Shown piece by piece: positions 39,461 to 47,749 of a stretch of 64,000 nucleotides of DNA. Source of the DNA: an uncultured Bacteroidota bacterium (GTDB taxonomy: Bacteria > Bacteroidota > Bacteroidia > JABEUT01); contig CAIWVW010000007.1 in the NCBI GenBank assembly GCA_903916255.1, positions 20,048-84,047 of the forward strand, written 5' to 3'. Position numbers and translations under genes: made by a program. The first letter of the stretch is position 1; every line of letters begins with the position of its first letter. Below the pieces are notes generated by a model. That model was not told the DNA's origin and searched no databases. It saw only the letters and a list, made by a program, of their open reading frames with translations.

Positions 39461-40060
39461 TTAGTTTAGTGTTGGGTCCTCCGGAAAATCGGCCACCATG
39501 GAATATTTGCCGCCAAGGTCTTTCAATATGTTTTTCCAGAGGTTGCTGTTGTCTTTCATCACAAGTGATTTTACCGCCGGGGTAATAATCCATGCGTGTT
39601 GTTTCATTTCGCTTTTCAACTGTCCGGCTGTCCAGCCTGCATAGCCTGCAAAAAAACGGATTTGGGTTGTTTTAACTTTGCCAATTCTAAGCAGGTCTTT
39701 CAGGGTTTCGAAATCGCCGCCCATATAAACACCATTCATAATCTCTATGCTGCCTTCCAGTTTATCGCCAAGGGTATGAATATAAAATAGCAACTCTGTA
39801 CTAACCGGCCCGCCATAGAATAGTGTGTCCTCAAATTCCGGAAAATCATCGATGGCTTGGGTAGGTTTAATAGCCAGTTTACGGTTCAGAATAAATCCCA
39901 TAGTGCCTTTGTCGCTGTGTTCTGTAACCAATACAACGGCTCGTTTAAACTCGGGGCTTTCCATAAAAGGTTCCGCCAATAAGAGCACGCCGGGTTCGGG
40001 TTTCATCTGTTTTTCGAAAATAGATGAAAAATCAGTTATGTTATCGTGGTTATCGGGCAT
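39461..40060 (-). CDS. YqgE/AlgH family protein
   Basis: KPEPGVLLLAEPFMESPEFKRAVVLVTEHSDKGTMGFILNRKL..FYGGPVSTELLFYIHTLG..RFFAGYAGWTAGQLKSEMKQHAW. Confidence 0.95.
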   Translation of the reverse strand: MPDNHDNITDFSSIFEKQMKPEPGVLLLAEPFMESPEFKRAVVLVTEHSDKGTMGFILNRKLAIKPTQAIDDFPEFEDTLFYGGPVSTELLFYIHTLGDKLEGSIEIMNGVYMGGDFETLKDLLRIGKVKTTQIRFFAGYAGWTAGQLKSEMKQHAWIITPAVKSLVMKDNSNLWKNILKDLGGKYSMVADFPEDPTLN

Positions 40061-40550
40061 TCTCCGTAGTCAGCTTGTTACGTAATTCAATCATTTCGAG
40101 GGCTGTATTAGCTGCATCGGCGCCTTTATTACCATGTTTGCCGCCGCTGCGTTGTTTGGCTTGTTTCAGGTTATCAGTTGTTAAAACGCCAAATATAACG
40201 GGAATATTGTGTGCCAGGTTCAATTGCATAATTCCATCGGCTACCGCTTTTGATATATAATTGAAATGGGGTGTTTCACCACGGATGATACATCCCAGGC
40301 AAATTACCGCATCAGGGGCATAGGTTTTAATGGCCCATTGGGCACCAAGAGGAAGTTCATAACTGCCCGGTACATTTAAAACTTCCATTGCAAAGGAATC
40401 TATTTCGGTATTCTCGAACACGGTAAATACCCCTTCTAAAAGGGCATCGGTAACATCCTTATGCCATTGGGAAACTACCACGCAAACTTTCAATTCTTTC
40501 CCTGTGAAAAGGGGAGCGGCTTTTTTCTTGTTTGCTTTCCTGGTAGCCAT
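40050..40550 (-). CDS. ribH: 6,7-dimethyl-8-ribityllumazine synthase
   Basis: VPGSYELPLGAQWAIKTYAPDAVICLGCIIRGETPHFNYISKAVADGIMQLNLAHNIPVIFGVLTTDNLKQAKQRSGGKHGNKG. Confidence 0.96.
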   Translation of the reverse strand: MATRKANKKKAAPLFTGKELKVCVVVSQWHKDVTDALLEGVFTVFENTEIDSFAMEVLNVPGSYELPLGAQWAIKTYAPDAVICLGCIIRGETPHFNYISKAVADGIMQLNLAHNIPVIFGVLTTDNLKQAKQRSGGKHGNKGADAANTALEMIELRNKLTTENAR

Positions 40551-40631
40551 GTTAATTAGTTAAAAGTTGAAAGTGTATAAAGAAGAAAAGTCCGGGCTTT
40601 AAAAACTTTAGGAACTTTTTACTTTACGAAC

Positions 40632-41309
40632 TTATTTTGCGGTTTTCGCCTGTGCCCTGGCAATATATTTATCTATATCGTTGGCCTGTGCGTAGTTGAA
40701 GTATTGTTTCTGTATGGTTTGATATATGTTCAGCGCATTGGTATAATCACCCTTCACTTCATATGCCTGAGCTGCCTTTTTCAAATACATGGGAGCCGTA
40801 TAGTCGTTATCGCTTTTCTTTACAGCTTCCATATAGTATTCGATAGCTTTATCTGTATTGTTCAACTGCATTTCAGCATCGCCTTCCACACCAACGGCAT
40901 TGGCGCTTACCAATACATCATGGGCATCAAATTTTTCTAAATTATCAATTGCTTGCTGATAGTTTCCTTTTTGATAGTAGCACATACCAAGGTAGTAATT
41001 GGCAAGGTGTCCGGCAGGGGTCCAGCCATATTGGTCGGCAATATCCTGAAAACCTAAATTGGCTCCATCACCCTTAATAGCTCTGTTAACAGAGTCCATT
41101 GCAAAATAATTTTGCGCCCTGCGCATGGCCATTTCAGCATCTTGTTCCTGCGAAGGTATATACCAGTATTTGAATGTAACAAAGCCACCGATAAGAACCG
41201 TAACTATGATAGAAATAATAGAAATGGTTTTTTTGTTGTCATCCAGGTAGTTTTGAACGCGGTCCCACCTTTGTTCAACATTCATTAGAGGGTCATTTTT
41301 TTGTGCCAT
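40632..41309 (-). CDS. Tetratricopeptide repeat membrane protein
   Basis: N-terminal TM (ISIISIIVTVLIGGFVTFKYW); TPR units YYLGMCYYQKGNYQQAIDNLEKF, AAQAYEVKGDYTNALNIYQTI. Confidence 0.88.
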   Translation of the reverse strand: MAQKNDPLMNVEQRWDRVQNYLDDNKKTISIISIIVTVLIGGFVTFKYWYIPSQEQDAEMAMRRAQNYFAMDSVNRAIKGDGANLGFQDIADQYGWTPAGHLANYYLGMCYYQKGNYQQAIDNLEKFDAHDVLVSANAVGVEGDAEMQLNNTDKAIEYYMEAVKKSDNDYTAPMYLKKAAQAYEVKGDYTNALNIYQTIQKQYFNYAQANDIDKYIARAQAKTAK

Positions 41310-41335
41310 GTGCTTTAATACTTTTTTTGAAGCGG

Positions 41336-41343
41336 CAAAAATA
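41336..41343 (-). promoter_or_regulatory. -7 box TATTTTTG (minus) for TPR-ribH-yqgE group
   Basis: CAAAAATA on plus strand. Confidence 0.45.
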
Positions 41344-41742
41344 GCCTTTTTTGGGTAATGGCAGACAAACTGGTATAATTTTGAACGTCGGGTATCGAAT
41401 TTCGAATGAAATCAGGTATCAATAATGCTGTTAATGTCAATAGGTTTTACTTTAAATTCTAATGGTTTTGAAAACCTAAATGATGTGATTTTATGGTGGG
41501 GGTGAGGTAATGAATATGTGTATTTTATTATAATAATCAAAAACTTACGGTAAAACGGATGTTGGAAAACTATTGATGCATTTTTTTAGCAATTGCAAAT
41601 TGGCGGCTCAAAGGGCTTCTTGGTAATAACAAATAAATTCATGCCATATATCAACATTAAAATGTTAGGTAATAGCTTAAGTCCATTTTTTAATTGAATA
41701 AAATATGTCTAACTTTACCATTCAATACTAATTATCCTGTTT

Positions 41743-43959
41743 ATGAGAAAATTACTTTTTGTATGTGTGGCTGTTTTAGCGGGTTTAAACTCCTTTGGCC
41801 AATCTGTTACCAAAATGGATTATTATCTGGCAACAAAGGATGATGCATATAAAACCAGAATGGCTGAAGCCAAAACAATGCTCCCAATTTTAATAGAGGG
41901 AAACATTAGTACAATCAAGCAACTGGTTAAGGAAAACGGGGGCACATTTAAATATTCTTACGGAAATATTGCTGCTATAGTTATTCCTGTAAGCGCTTTG
42001 CCTGCGTTTAATAGTAATAAAGAAGTAATCAGAATGGAGGGGGCGCCCCAGCATTATGTACCCTGTAATGATACAATGCGCAAAAGAAACAGCATTGTAC
42101 AGGTTCAGCAAGGTAAATTTCCGCTGACACAAAAGTATAACGGAAAAGGAATTGTTATAGGCTTTGTAGATACCGGGATAGATTATAAACATCCCGATTT
42201 TATCGATTCTACGGGTCATTCGAGGGTGAAATATTATTGGGACCAGAATCAGCCTATCGGAATATTTACTCCCTTGCCTTATGGATATGGACAAGCATGG
42301 ACTGAAGCGGAAATAGATGCGGATTTGGCAAATGATACTTCTTCGTATGATGACTACAGCCATGGAAGTAATGTTGCAGGAGTGGCCTGTTCAAATGGAA
42401 GAGCGAATGGATTGGAGGAAGGGGGATGTCCTTCATCTGATATAGTTTTTGTTGCTTTAAATTTTAACGGACCTGCAAGTGATTTAACCGATGCTATAAA
42501 TTATATTTATACTGTTGCCGACAGCCTTAACGAACCATGTGTCCTGAATGCCAGTTTGGGTTCTTACGATGGTTCGCATGACGGATTGGATTTGCAGGCG
42601 CTGATGATAGACAGCATGATTCTTGCCAAACAACCGGGGCGTGTATTTGTAGCAGCTGCGGGTAATGCCGGAGGAATTCCTTTTCACCTGCACGATTCGT
42701 TGCCAAATGCAACCGACAGCACCTGCACTTGGTTTTCGTATGATGCGGGAAATGGCAATGTGGATATACAATTATTTGCTAATGTGGCTGATTTTAATAA
42801 TATCAATTTTGCTATTGAGTGCGATAAGGTTACTCCGGGCTCCTATTCCACAAGGGCAAGAACCATATTTTCCAATATAAGCGCTCACCTTGCTCATATT
42901 GATTCAACCTATTTGGTAAACGCTGCACATGACACAATTGCCAAAGTGAAGTACTACGCTCAAATTTATTATCCCGGAAATTATTCGATGGAGTATGTTA
43001 TTACTACCGATTCTACCAGTTCTGCTTATAACTGGATGTTAATTACAAAAGGGCAGGGAAGATTTGATTCCTGGGATTGGTATTCAACTGTGGATATAGT
43101 GGATACGTCAGGGTTCTTGTTAAATCAAACAAAATATCCTGAAATGCAGCATTATGTAATGCCGGATGTAAACCAAACTATTTGCAGCAGTTTCCAATGT
43201 TCACCGGATGTGATTACCGTTGCTAATTATAATAACCGAGCATGTTATGAAGATTCGCAGTTGCGCGATACATGTTATGCAAAAGTTCCCGGTGCGCTTG
43301 CTCCATCTTCCAGTTGGGGGCCTACCCGGAATTATACATTAATTAAACCAGATATTGGAGGAGCAGGTGCTGTTATTATGTCGGCTCTTGCAACCGACTG
43401 GCAGGCCGCTTATTTAAGCGGCGCTCCTACCGCCTGCGACCCGGGCGGATGGCACGAAGAGGACGGAGGCACCTCTTTAGCAAGCCCAGGTGTAGCAGCC
43501 GTTGCGGCTTTATATTTGGAAAAGAACCCTACCGTTAAGAACCATGAAGTGTGGTATGCAATTACCCATTGCGATTCTGTAGATGGATTTACCGGTGCTT
43601 GCCCTAACTATAAATTCGGATACGGTAAGGTAAACGCATTTAAAGCCCTTACAAAATGTTCTCCTCCTGCCGCTGTGCCTGAAGTTGCAGAACCAGCTAA
43701 TGTTGCCATTCTTAAAGCATATCCTAATCCGGTTATATCGAGCACTACCGTTGAATATGACTTTTCCGGCATTAGGAATTTCACTCAGGCGCAAATTGAA
43801 TTTTATGATGTTTTAGGCAAGAAAGTGAAGACTGTTTTGTTGAGTAGCAATTCCGGAACAGTAAATATTACGAAGAATACACTCTCATCAGGAATGTATT
43901 TCTACAGCCTTATTGTAGACGGCTCCCGCATTAAGACTGAGAAATTGGATGTTCTTTAA
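41743..43959 (+). CDS. S8 family (subtilisin-like) peptidase with T9SS type A sorting domain
   Basis: IGFVDTGIDYKHPDF (Asp), YDDYSHGSNVAGVA (His), GGTSLASPGVAAVAALYL (Ser); C-term AYPNPVISSTTVEYDF..GMYFYSLIVDGSRIKTEKLDVL. Confidence 0.94.
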   Translation: MRKLLFVCVAVLAGLNSFGQSVTKMDYYLATKDDAYKTRMAEAKTMLPILIEGNISTIKQLVKENGGTFKYSYGNIAAIVIPVSALPAFNSNKEVIRMEGAPQHYVPCNDTMRKRNSIVQVQQGKFPLTQKYNGKGIVIGFVDTGIDYKHPDFIDSTGHSRVKYYWDQNQPIGIFTPLPYGYGQAWTEAEIDADLANDTSSYDDYSHGSNVAGVACSNGRANGLEEGGCPSSDIVFVALNFNGPASDLTDAINYIYTVADSLNEPCVLNASLGSYDGSHDGLDLQALMIDSMILAKQPGRVFVAAAGNAGGIPFHLHDSLPNATDSTCTWFSYDAGNGNVDIQLFANVADFNNINFAIECDKVTPGSYSTRARTIFSNISAHLAHIDSTYLVNAAHDTIAKVKYYAQIYYPGNYSMEYVITTDSTSSAYNWMLITKGQGRFDSWDWYSTVDIVDTSGFLLNQTKYPEMQHYVMPDVNQTICSSFQCSPDVITVANYNNRACYEDSQLRDTCYAKVPGALAPSSSWGPTRNYTLIKPDIGGAGAVIMSALATDWQAAYLSGAPTACDPGGWHEEDGGTSLASPGVAAVAALYLEKNPTVKNHEVWYAITHCDSVDGFTGACPNYKFGYGKVNAFKALTKCSPPAAVPEVAEPANVAILKAYPNPVISSTTVEYDFSGIRNFTQAQIEFYDVLGKKVKTVLLSSNSGTVNITKNTLSSGMYFYSLIVDGSRIKTEKLDVL

Positions 43960-43981
43960 TTAGTAATTTGTGAGTAATTGC

Positions 43982-44058
43982 GTCATTGCGAGGCTTTGCG
44001 AAGCAAACTTGCCCTTATACTCATACACATAAGGTTGCTTCACTTCGTTCACAATGAC
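43982..44058. repeat. REP/MITE-like palindromic element
   Basis: GTCATTGcGAggctttGCGAAGCAA ... TTGCTTCACTTCGTTCACAATGAC, imperfect inverted termini spanning 77 bp, intergenic. Confidence 0.7.
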
Positions 44059-44082
44059 AAAAGGTAATTAATCTCTTTTCTC

Positions 44083-44090
44083 TATCTTTG
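44083..44090 (+). promoter_or_regulatory. -7 box TATCTTTG, 8 nt from ATG 44098
   Basis: TAnnTTTG match. Confidence 0.5.
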
Positions 44091-44097
44091 CCCTACT

Positions 44098-44379
44098 ATG
44101 AAGAAATTTTTTGAAAAGGTTTTTATGATATCCATGATATTTGGCGTGGTGGCTGTGTTTTTCTGTTTGTTAACTATTGCCAATCCAACAAGGCCGCAAT
44201 TTATTCTTTTGGCTTTGTCGGCAGGCTTTTTCGGTTTTATTTTAGGTTGCCTCCATATTTTTTCCGTTCAAAGGTATGAGGTGAAACAGGCTCCGACTGC
44301 TATGCTGTTGTTAAGCCTTTTTCTCAACTCTGTTCCGCTCATCTATATGATGATAGTGGTTACACAAGCTCATAAGTGA
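44098..44379 (+). CDS. Small three-TM membrane protein
   Basis: 93 aa, hydrophobic segments; promoter directly upstream. Confidence 0.7.
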   Translation: MKKFFEKVFMISMIFGVVAVFFCLLTIANPTRPQFILLALSAGFFGFILGCLHIFSVQRYEVKQAPTAMLLLSLFLNSVPLIYMMIVVTQAHK

Positions 44380-44434
44380 AAAATGAATAACGAAAAATTA
44401 AAAATGAGATTCAATAATTTTTCATTTTTCACTT
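44374..44434. repeat. AT-rich inverted repeat upstream of recQ
   Basis: AAGTGAAAAATGAA (44374-44387) and TTCATTTTTCACTT (44421-44434), perfect 14-nt arms. Confidence 0.75.
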
Positions 44435-44443
44435 TTAATTTGA

Positions 44444-46351
44444 ATGGAAACCATTAACCAACTCCTTATAAAATATTGGGGGTATAGCCATTTCCGGCCC
44501 TTACAGGAAGATATTATCAATTCCGTTTTAGAAGGCAACGATACACTTGCTTTAATGACAACGGGTGCAGGAAAATCGGTTTGCTACCAGATACCTGCAT
44601 TGGTTAATGATGGAATATGTATTGTTATTTCTCCGCTTATCGCTTTGATGAACGACCAGGTAGAATTCCTTACCCGTAAAGGTATCAGGGCGGTTATGGT
44701 GCATTCTTCCCTCGCATCGCGGGAGATAGATGCCATTTTGGATAACTGCATTCATGGCAATATCAAATTTTTATATGTTTCTCCTGAACGGTTAGATACG
44801 GATTTGTTCATTGCCCGTTTTCAGCAGATGAATGTAAACCTGATTGCAGTGGACGAAGCACATTGTATTTCCCAATGGGGATATGATTTCCGGCCCTCGT
44901 ATATGAAAATTGCAGAACTGCGAAAATTTTTTCCGAAAGTTCCTGTTTTGGCTGTAACCGCTACGGCCACACCGGAAGTAGCTATAGATATTCAGGAAAA
45001 GCTGGACTTTAAAAAGCCGAATCTTTTAAAGATGAGTTTCGAACGGAAAAATCTTTCCTATTCCGTTTTGAAGGAAGAAGCCAAATCGACACGGCTTTTG
45101 AAAATTGTAAATAATGTAAAAGGTTCGGGAATAATATATGTACGAAACAGGAGGAAAGCGGAAGAGGTTTCGAATATGCTGAAACAGCAGGGCGTTCCTG
45201 CCGAATACTATCATGCGGGTTTACGTTTTGATGAGAGAAGCAAACGGCAGGAAGCCTGGCTGCACGATAAAATAAGAGTGATGGTTTGCACCAATGCGTT
45301 CGGAATGGGTATTAACAAAGCCAATGTCCGTTTTGTAGTGCATTTGGATTTACCAGATAGTTTGGAAGCCTATTTTCAGGAAGCGGGTAGGGCAGGCCGC
45401 GACGATAAACGGGCCTACGCCGTATTGCTTTGTAATGATGCCGACAGGCTCAGCCTGGAAAGAAATATAGACCATTCCTTTCCCGATTTGAATGATATAA
45501 AAAGAGTATACGGAGCTTTGTGCTCTTACTTTAATATGGTGGCCGGAAGCGGCAAAGGCTCTACGTTCGATTTTTCATTGAGCGAGTTCTGCACTAAATA
45601 TTCTTTAGAGCCGATGCTTGTTATAAGCAGTATAAAGTTTTTGGAGCGTGAGAATTATTTAATGCTTACTGAGGCTTTTTACCGGCCTTCCCGCATTCAT
45701 ATACTTATTAAGCAAAAAGACCTTTACCGCTACCAGGTGGAATCTCCGGCGCACGATGCATTTATAAAATTGTTGTTGCGTTCATACGAGGGTTTGTTTG
45801 ACGGATATATTAATATAAAGGAATATGACCTTGCCAAACGCTCCACCCTTACGATGCAGGAAGTGGAAGGGCTGTTACAAAAGCTGGATAAGCGCAACAT
45901 AATTTCATACATACCACAATCAGATAAACCGCAACTGGTGTATATGGACGACTGCCATCAGATAAGTAACCTCCATATTTCCAAACAGCATTACCATGAC
46001 TTGAAGGAACGGGCGGAAAAGCGAATGGAATGGGTTATCTATTATACTGAAAGTACGCATAAATGCCGGAGTGAAATGTTGCTGGCTTATTTCGGAGAAA
46101 TTGAAACAGTTCGTTGCGGCATATGCGATGTATGCCTTGAAAGAAATAAACTGGAGTTGAGCGACCTGGAATTTGAAACAGTGGCCGAACAATTGAAAAC
46201 AGTGTTGCACAAACAACCGTTATCGCTGTCTGACTTGGTGCATAGTGTTCATCAAATAAGGGAAGATAAAATATTGAAAACGGTGCAATGGCTGATTGAT
46301 AATGGAAAGCTGGCGGAAAATGATGATAAATTACTGGAGTGGAAAAAATGA
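44444..46351 (+). CDS. recQ: RecQ family ATP-dependent DNA helicase
   Basis: MTTGAGKSVCYQIPALV, AVDEAHCISQWGYDFRPSY, GSGIIYVRNRRKAEEVSNML, QEAGRAGRDDKRAYAVLL, Zn-binding CGICDVC. Confidence 0.95.
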   Translation: METINQLLIKYWGYSHFRPLQEDIINSVLEGNDTLALMTTGAGKSVCYQIPALVNDGICIVISPLIALMNDQVEFLTRKGIRAVMVHSSLASREIDAILDNCIHGNIKFLYVSPERLDTDLFIARFQQMNVNLIAVDEAHCISQWGYDFRPSYMKIAELRKFFPKVPVLAVTATATPEVAIDIQEKLDFKKPNLLKMSFERKNLSYSVLKEEAKSTRLLKIVNNVKGSGIIYVRNRRKAEEVSNMLKQQGVPAEYYHAGLRFDERSKRQEAWLHDKIRVMVCTNAFGMGINKANVRFVVHLDLPDSLEAYFQEAGRAGRDDKRAYAVLLCNDADRLSLERNIDHSFPDLNDIKRVYGALCSYFNMVAGSGKGSTFDFSLSEFCTKYSLEPMLVISSIKFLERENYLMLTEAFYRPSRIHILIKQKDLYRYQVESPAHDAFIKLLLRSYEGLFDGYINIKEYDLAKRSTLTMQEVEGLLQKLDKRNIISYIPQSDKPQLVYMDDCHQISNLHISKQHYHDLKERAEKRMEWVIYYTESTHKCRSEMLLAYFGEIETVRCGICDVCLERNKLELSDLEFETVAEQLKTVLHKQPLSLSDLVHSVHQIREDKILKTVQWLIDNGKLAENDDKLLEWKK

Positions 46352-46382
46352 GTTCAGTATATTTGCCGCACTGAAAGAAATA

Positions 46383-46649
46383 ATGCGTAACTTTATAATA
46401 TCCCTGTTGATTATGTTCTCTGCAATGGCTTACGTAAGGGGCCAGAATATCGACCCTAAAAATAATCCGAAGAAGGACCAATATGATAAATCGGCAAAAC
46501 AGGCGGAGCAGCAATCGCAAGATGAAATGAAGAAACAAACCGAGGACTTTACACGTAAAAAGAAATATAAAAAGATTGTAAAGAAAGGCAAACCCGGAAA
46601 TACCGGCAAAGCCAAGCAAGAACCGGGAGTTATTTACCTGGATAAATAA
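46383..46649 (+). CDS. Small exported Lys-rich protein
   Basis: MRNFIISLLIMFSAMAYVRGQN signal peptide; KKKYKKIVKKGKPGNTGKAKQ; start moved from 46296 to 46383 (signal peptide, avoids overlap with recQ). Confidence 0.65.
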   Translation: MRNFIISLLIMFSAMAYVRGQNIDPKNNPKKDQYDKSAKQAEQQSQDEMKKQTEDFTRKKKYKKIVKKGKPGNTGKAKQEPGVIYLDK

Positions 46650-46738
46650 AATGAATGGTTTAGAAAATACCTAACCTTCTTTCAGTAACATCCAAAGACT
46701 AACCTGCTTTTATTATTAACCCTCTAAATTCAACTGCC

Positions 46739-46972
46739 ATGAAAAAGCCGGTGTGTCTAATCCTGATTTGTTTGGTATCTGCAACAACCTTTGCTTATGG
46801 AAACCATGGAAGAAGCCCTGTTCTCGATAATACTTCTATCAGAAGAAGTGAAAGGGCTATGAACAGCCAAACGAGTAGTTTTCAAAATCACCGCAGGTAT
46901 TCTGCCGTGGTAAACAGCCCGAAAGCAAGGGCATTGCGCAAGCAACAGGCTAAGCAAGGAAAGGGATTATGA
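46739..46972 (+). CDS. Small exported basic peptide with RRYSA motif, member 1
   Basis: MKKPVCLILICLVSATTFAYG signal; HRRYSAVVNSPKARALRKQQAKQGKGL. Confidence 0.6.
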   Translation: MKKPVCLILICLVSATTFAYGNHGRSPVLDNTSIRRSERAMNSQTSSFQNHRRYSAVVNSPKARALRKQQAKQGKGL

Positions 46973-46994
46973 TTGCTTAATTAAATTATGTAAG

Positions 46995-47021
46995 GTGGCT
47001 CAAATACCTTTTTTGAGCCAC
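46995..47021. repeat. Perfect inverted repeat GTGGCTCAAA-taccttt-TTTGAGCCAC
   Basis: 10-bp stem, 7-nt loop; no T-tract after the stem. Confidence 0.7.
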
Positions 47022-47231
47022 TGCTCAACGCTGATATTCCATTTTAAAATGCAAAATTCAGTGAGTGATACGGTTTTTTAATGCGACTTATGAACATACC
47101 ATGTTGTCCTGTAACTATCTCATTAATAGGGTTTAATTGGTGTCTGATTTTAGCGATTTATAGTTTCAGAAAATAAATTCGGAAACAAAACAAAAACACC
47201 GGGCGTACAAATCCCCGTGCTTCAAATTTAA

Positions 47232-47324
47232 ATGATGAACAAGAAAATAAAAATACTGAATAAAAAATTTAAACGCACTCCGCTAATCAAAATAAAAAAG
47301 AAAGGCCTCAAAAAAATAATCTAG
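47232..47324 (+). CDS. Candidate 30-aa cationic micropeptide (below ORF-track cutoff)
   Basis: ATG ATG AAC AAG AAA ATA ... ATC TAG = MMNKKIKILNKKFKRTPLIKIKKKGLKKII; 12 K + 1 R, no D/E. Confidence 0.35.
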   Translation: MMNKKIKILNKKFKRTPLIKIKKKGLKKII

Positions 47325-47364
47325 TATCTCAATTCTCAACACAACAATTAAAAAACCAAACAAA

Positions 47365-47622
47365 ATGAAAAAGTTAGCAGTTCTATTAATCGTTATCTGT
47401 ATCTCAGTTGGCGCCTTTGCAAGAGGAAGCGGCAGAAGGTACGTAGCCTCGCTCGACAATAAACAAGTAGTGCAGGCACAAAAAGACCAGCGTAAATCAT
47501 TACGAAATTTTGGCAGCGGCAGAAGGTATTCTGCGGCAACCAGGGGTAGCGGATTCCATCTCTTTGGCAGAAGGCACGGCAGTGGTGGTGCTTCACGTCC
47601 GGAGAGCGGACTCGGACTCTAA
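47365..47622 (+). CDS. Small exported basic peptide with RRYSA motif, member 2
   Basis: MKKLAVLLIVICISVGAFARG signal; GSGRRYVASLDNKQVV, GSGRRYSAATRGSG..SGLGL. Confidence 0.65.
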   Translation: MKKLAVLLIVICISVGAFARGSGRRYVASLDNKQVVQAQKDQRKSLRNFGSGRRYSAATRGSGFHLFGRRHGSGGASRPESGLGL

Positions 47623-47656
47623 GATGTTTTTAGGGTAGTTGTTTTTAGGTGTGTTG

Positions 47657-47688
47657 GTTCCGGGCAGAAATGTCCGGAACTTTTTTTT
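47657..47688 (+). terminator. Rho-independent terminator
   Basis: GTTCCGG-gcagaaatgt-CCGGAAC-TTTTTTTT. Confidence 0.85.
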
Positions 47689-47723
47689 GTGCATAATACC
47701 TGCCTTATTGTATAAGGAATTGG

Positions 47724-47731
47724 TATTTTTG
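47724..47731 (+). promoter_or_regulatory. -7 box TATTTTTG for gene 47750
   Basis: TAnnTTTG match between terminator and ATG 47750. Confidence 0.5.
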
Positions 47732-47749
47732 AAAATCCCATCGCGAAAA

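Noticed and set aside
42484-42771. Minus-strand ORFs within the S8 peptidase
   Set aside because: Antisense shadows across the catalytic-domain coding region
44444-46351. Defence island around recQ
   Set aside because: RecQ here looks like a housekeeping helicase (Zn-binding C-terminal region); no adjacent nuclease, methylase or other defence families
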